DNA of 14,202 nucleotides from UBA4655 sp964585575. GTDB taxonomy: Bacteria; Planctomycetota; Planctomycetia; Pirellulales; UBA1268. Under the pieces are notes generated by a model. The model did no database searches. It was not told the origin of the DNA and worked only from the letters and a program-made list of their open reading frames with translations. Position 1 is the stretch's first letter. Each line of letters opens with the position of its first letter. Positions 14,177-14,202 of this stretch are shown one piece after another. Position numbers and translations under genes: made by a program. The stretch is from assembly GCA_964585575.1 (NCBI GenBank), contig CAZPEM010000088.1, positions 1 through 14,202 on the forward strand, written 5' to 3'.

Positions 14177-14202
14177 ATGACCCACCAAGAAGAAAGTGCT
14201 GT
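14177..14202 (+). CDS. Start of an unidentified gene cut by the window edge
   Basis: An ATG at 14177 with AGAAGGA about 9 nt upstream begins MTHQEESA before the window ends. Eight residues cannot identify a family. The setting (a REP-like palindrome and a short inverted repeat just upstream) and the resemblance of the first residues to the starts of some planctomycete IS256-type transposases suggest an insertion sequence, but this is a weak impression. Confidence 0.4.

Noticed and set aside
1..14202. tRNA, rRNA, CRISPR array or riboswitch.
   Set aside because: No regularly spaced direct repeats, cloverleaf-like pattern or known aptamer core was seen by eye in the non-coding parts.

Overview
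The window is high-GC bacterial DNA that looks planctomycete, probably of the Pirellulales type. This rests on two signals. The arylsulfotransferase-like protein at the right end carries an N-terminal LEPRTLF motif, of the LEPR-xLL kind found in many exported planctomycete proteins. The left end carries the start of a reading frame resembling the N-terminus of planctomycete tyrosine-type integrases (KLxHHRATGQAxVT). No database search was possible, so the taxonomic reading is inference.

Layout. Positions 1-423 hold no intact gene: they contain tandem stem-loops (22-120), a 29-codon integrase stub (143-232) and one more hairpin (263-300). A leftward gene (424-1743) encodes an HxxxD acyltransferase resembling wax ester synthase/DGAT. 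A 219-bp divergent control region separates it from a rightward four-gene operon. The first operon gene (1963-9459) is a 2498-residue iterative-type PKS with the order KS, degenerate KS (chain-length-factor-like), AT, ACP, unassigned segment, KR, DH. The second (9456-10139) is an Sfp-type phosphopantetheinyl transferase, and the third (10136-10900) a short-chain reductase with the FabI/FabL-type Tyr-x6-Lys spacing. The fourth (10917-12497) is a thioester/fatty-acyl reductase with a possible SCP2-like C-terminus. The first three genes overlap by 4 bp and the fourth follows after 16 bp. A convergent arylsulfotransferase-like gene (12405-13997, minus strand) overlaps the reductase gene tail to tail by 93 bp. 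The right edge has a 17-bp inverted repeat resembling a REP element (14053-14107) and the first codons of another gene (from 14177).

How the genes may work together (inference). The PPTase would load the single ACP arm. The KS/degenerate-KS pair and AT would extend a chain iteratively, while KR and DH process the beta-carbon. The PKS has no enoyl reductase, and the FabL-like protein could supply that step in trans. The PKS also lacks a thioesterase, so the thioester reductase could release the chain as an aldehyde or alcohol. The divergent WS/DGAT-like acyltransferase could then esterify it. The set would form a self-contained secondary-lipid pathway, possibly to a wax-ester-type product, related in logic to PUFA, heterocyst-glycolipid and enediyne synthases but different in architecture. 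The arylsulfotransferase may simply be a neighbour.
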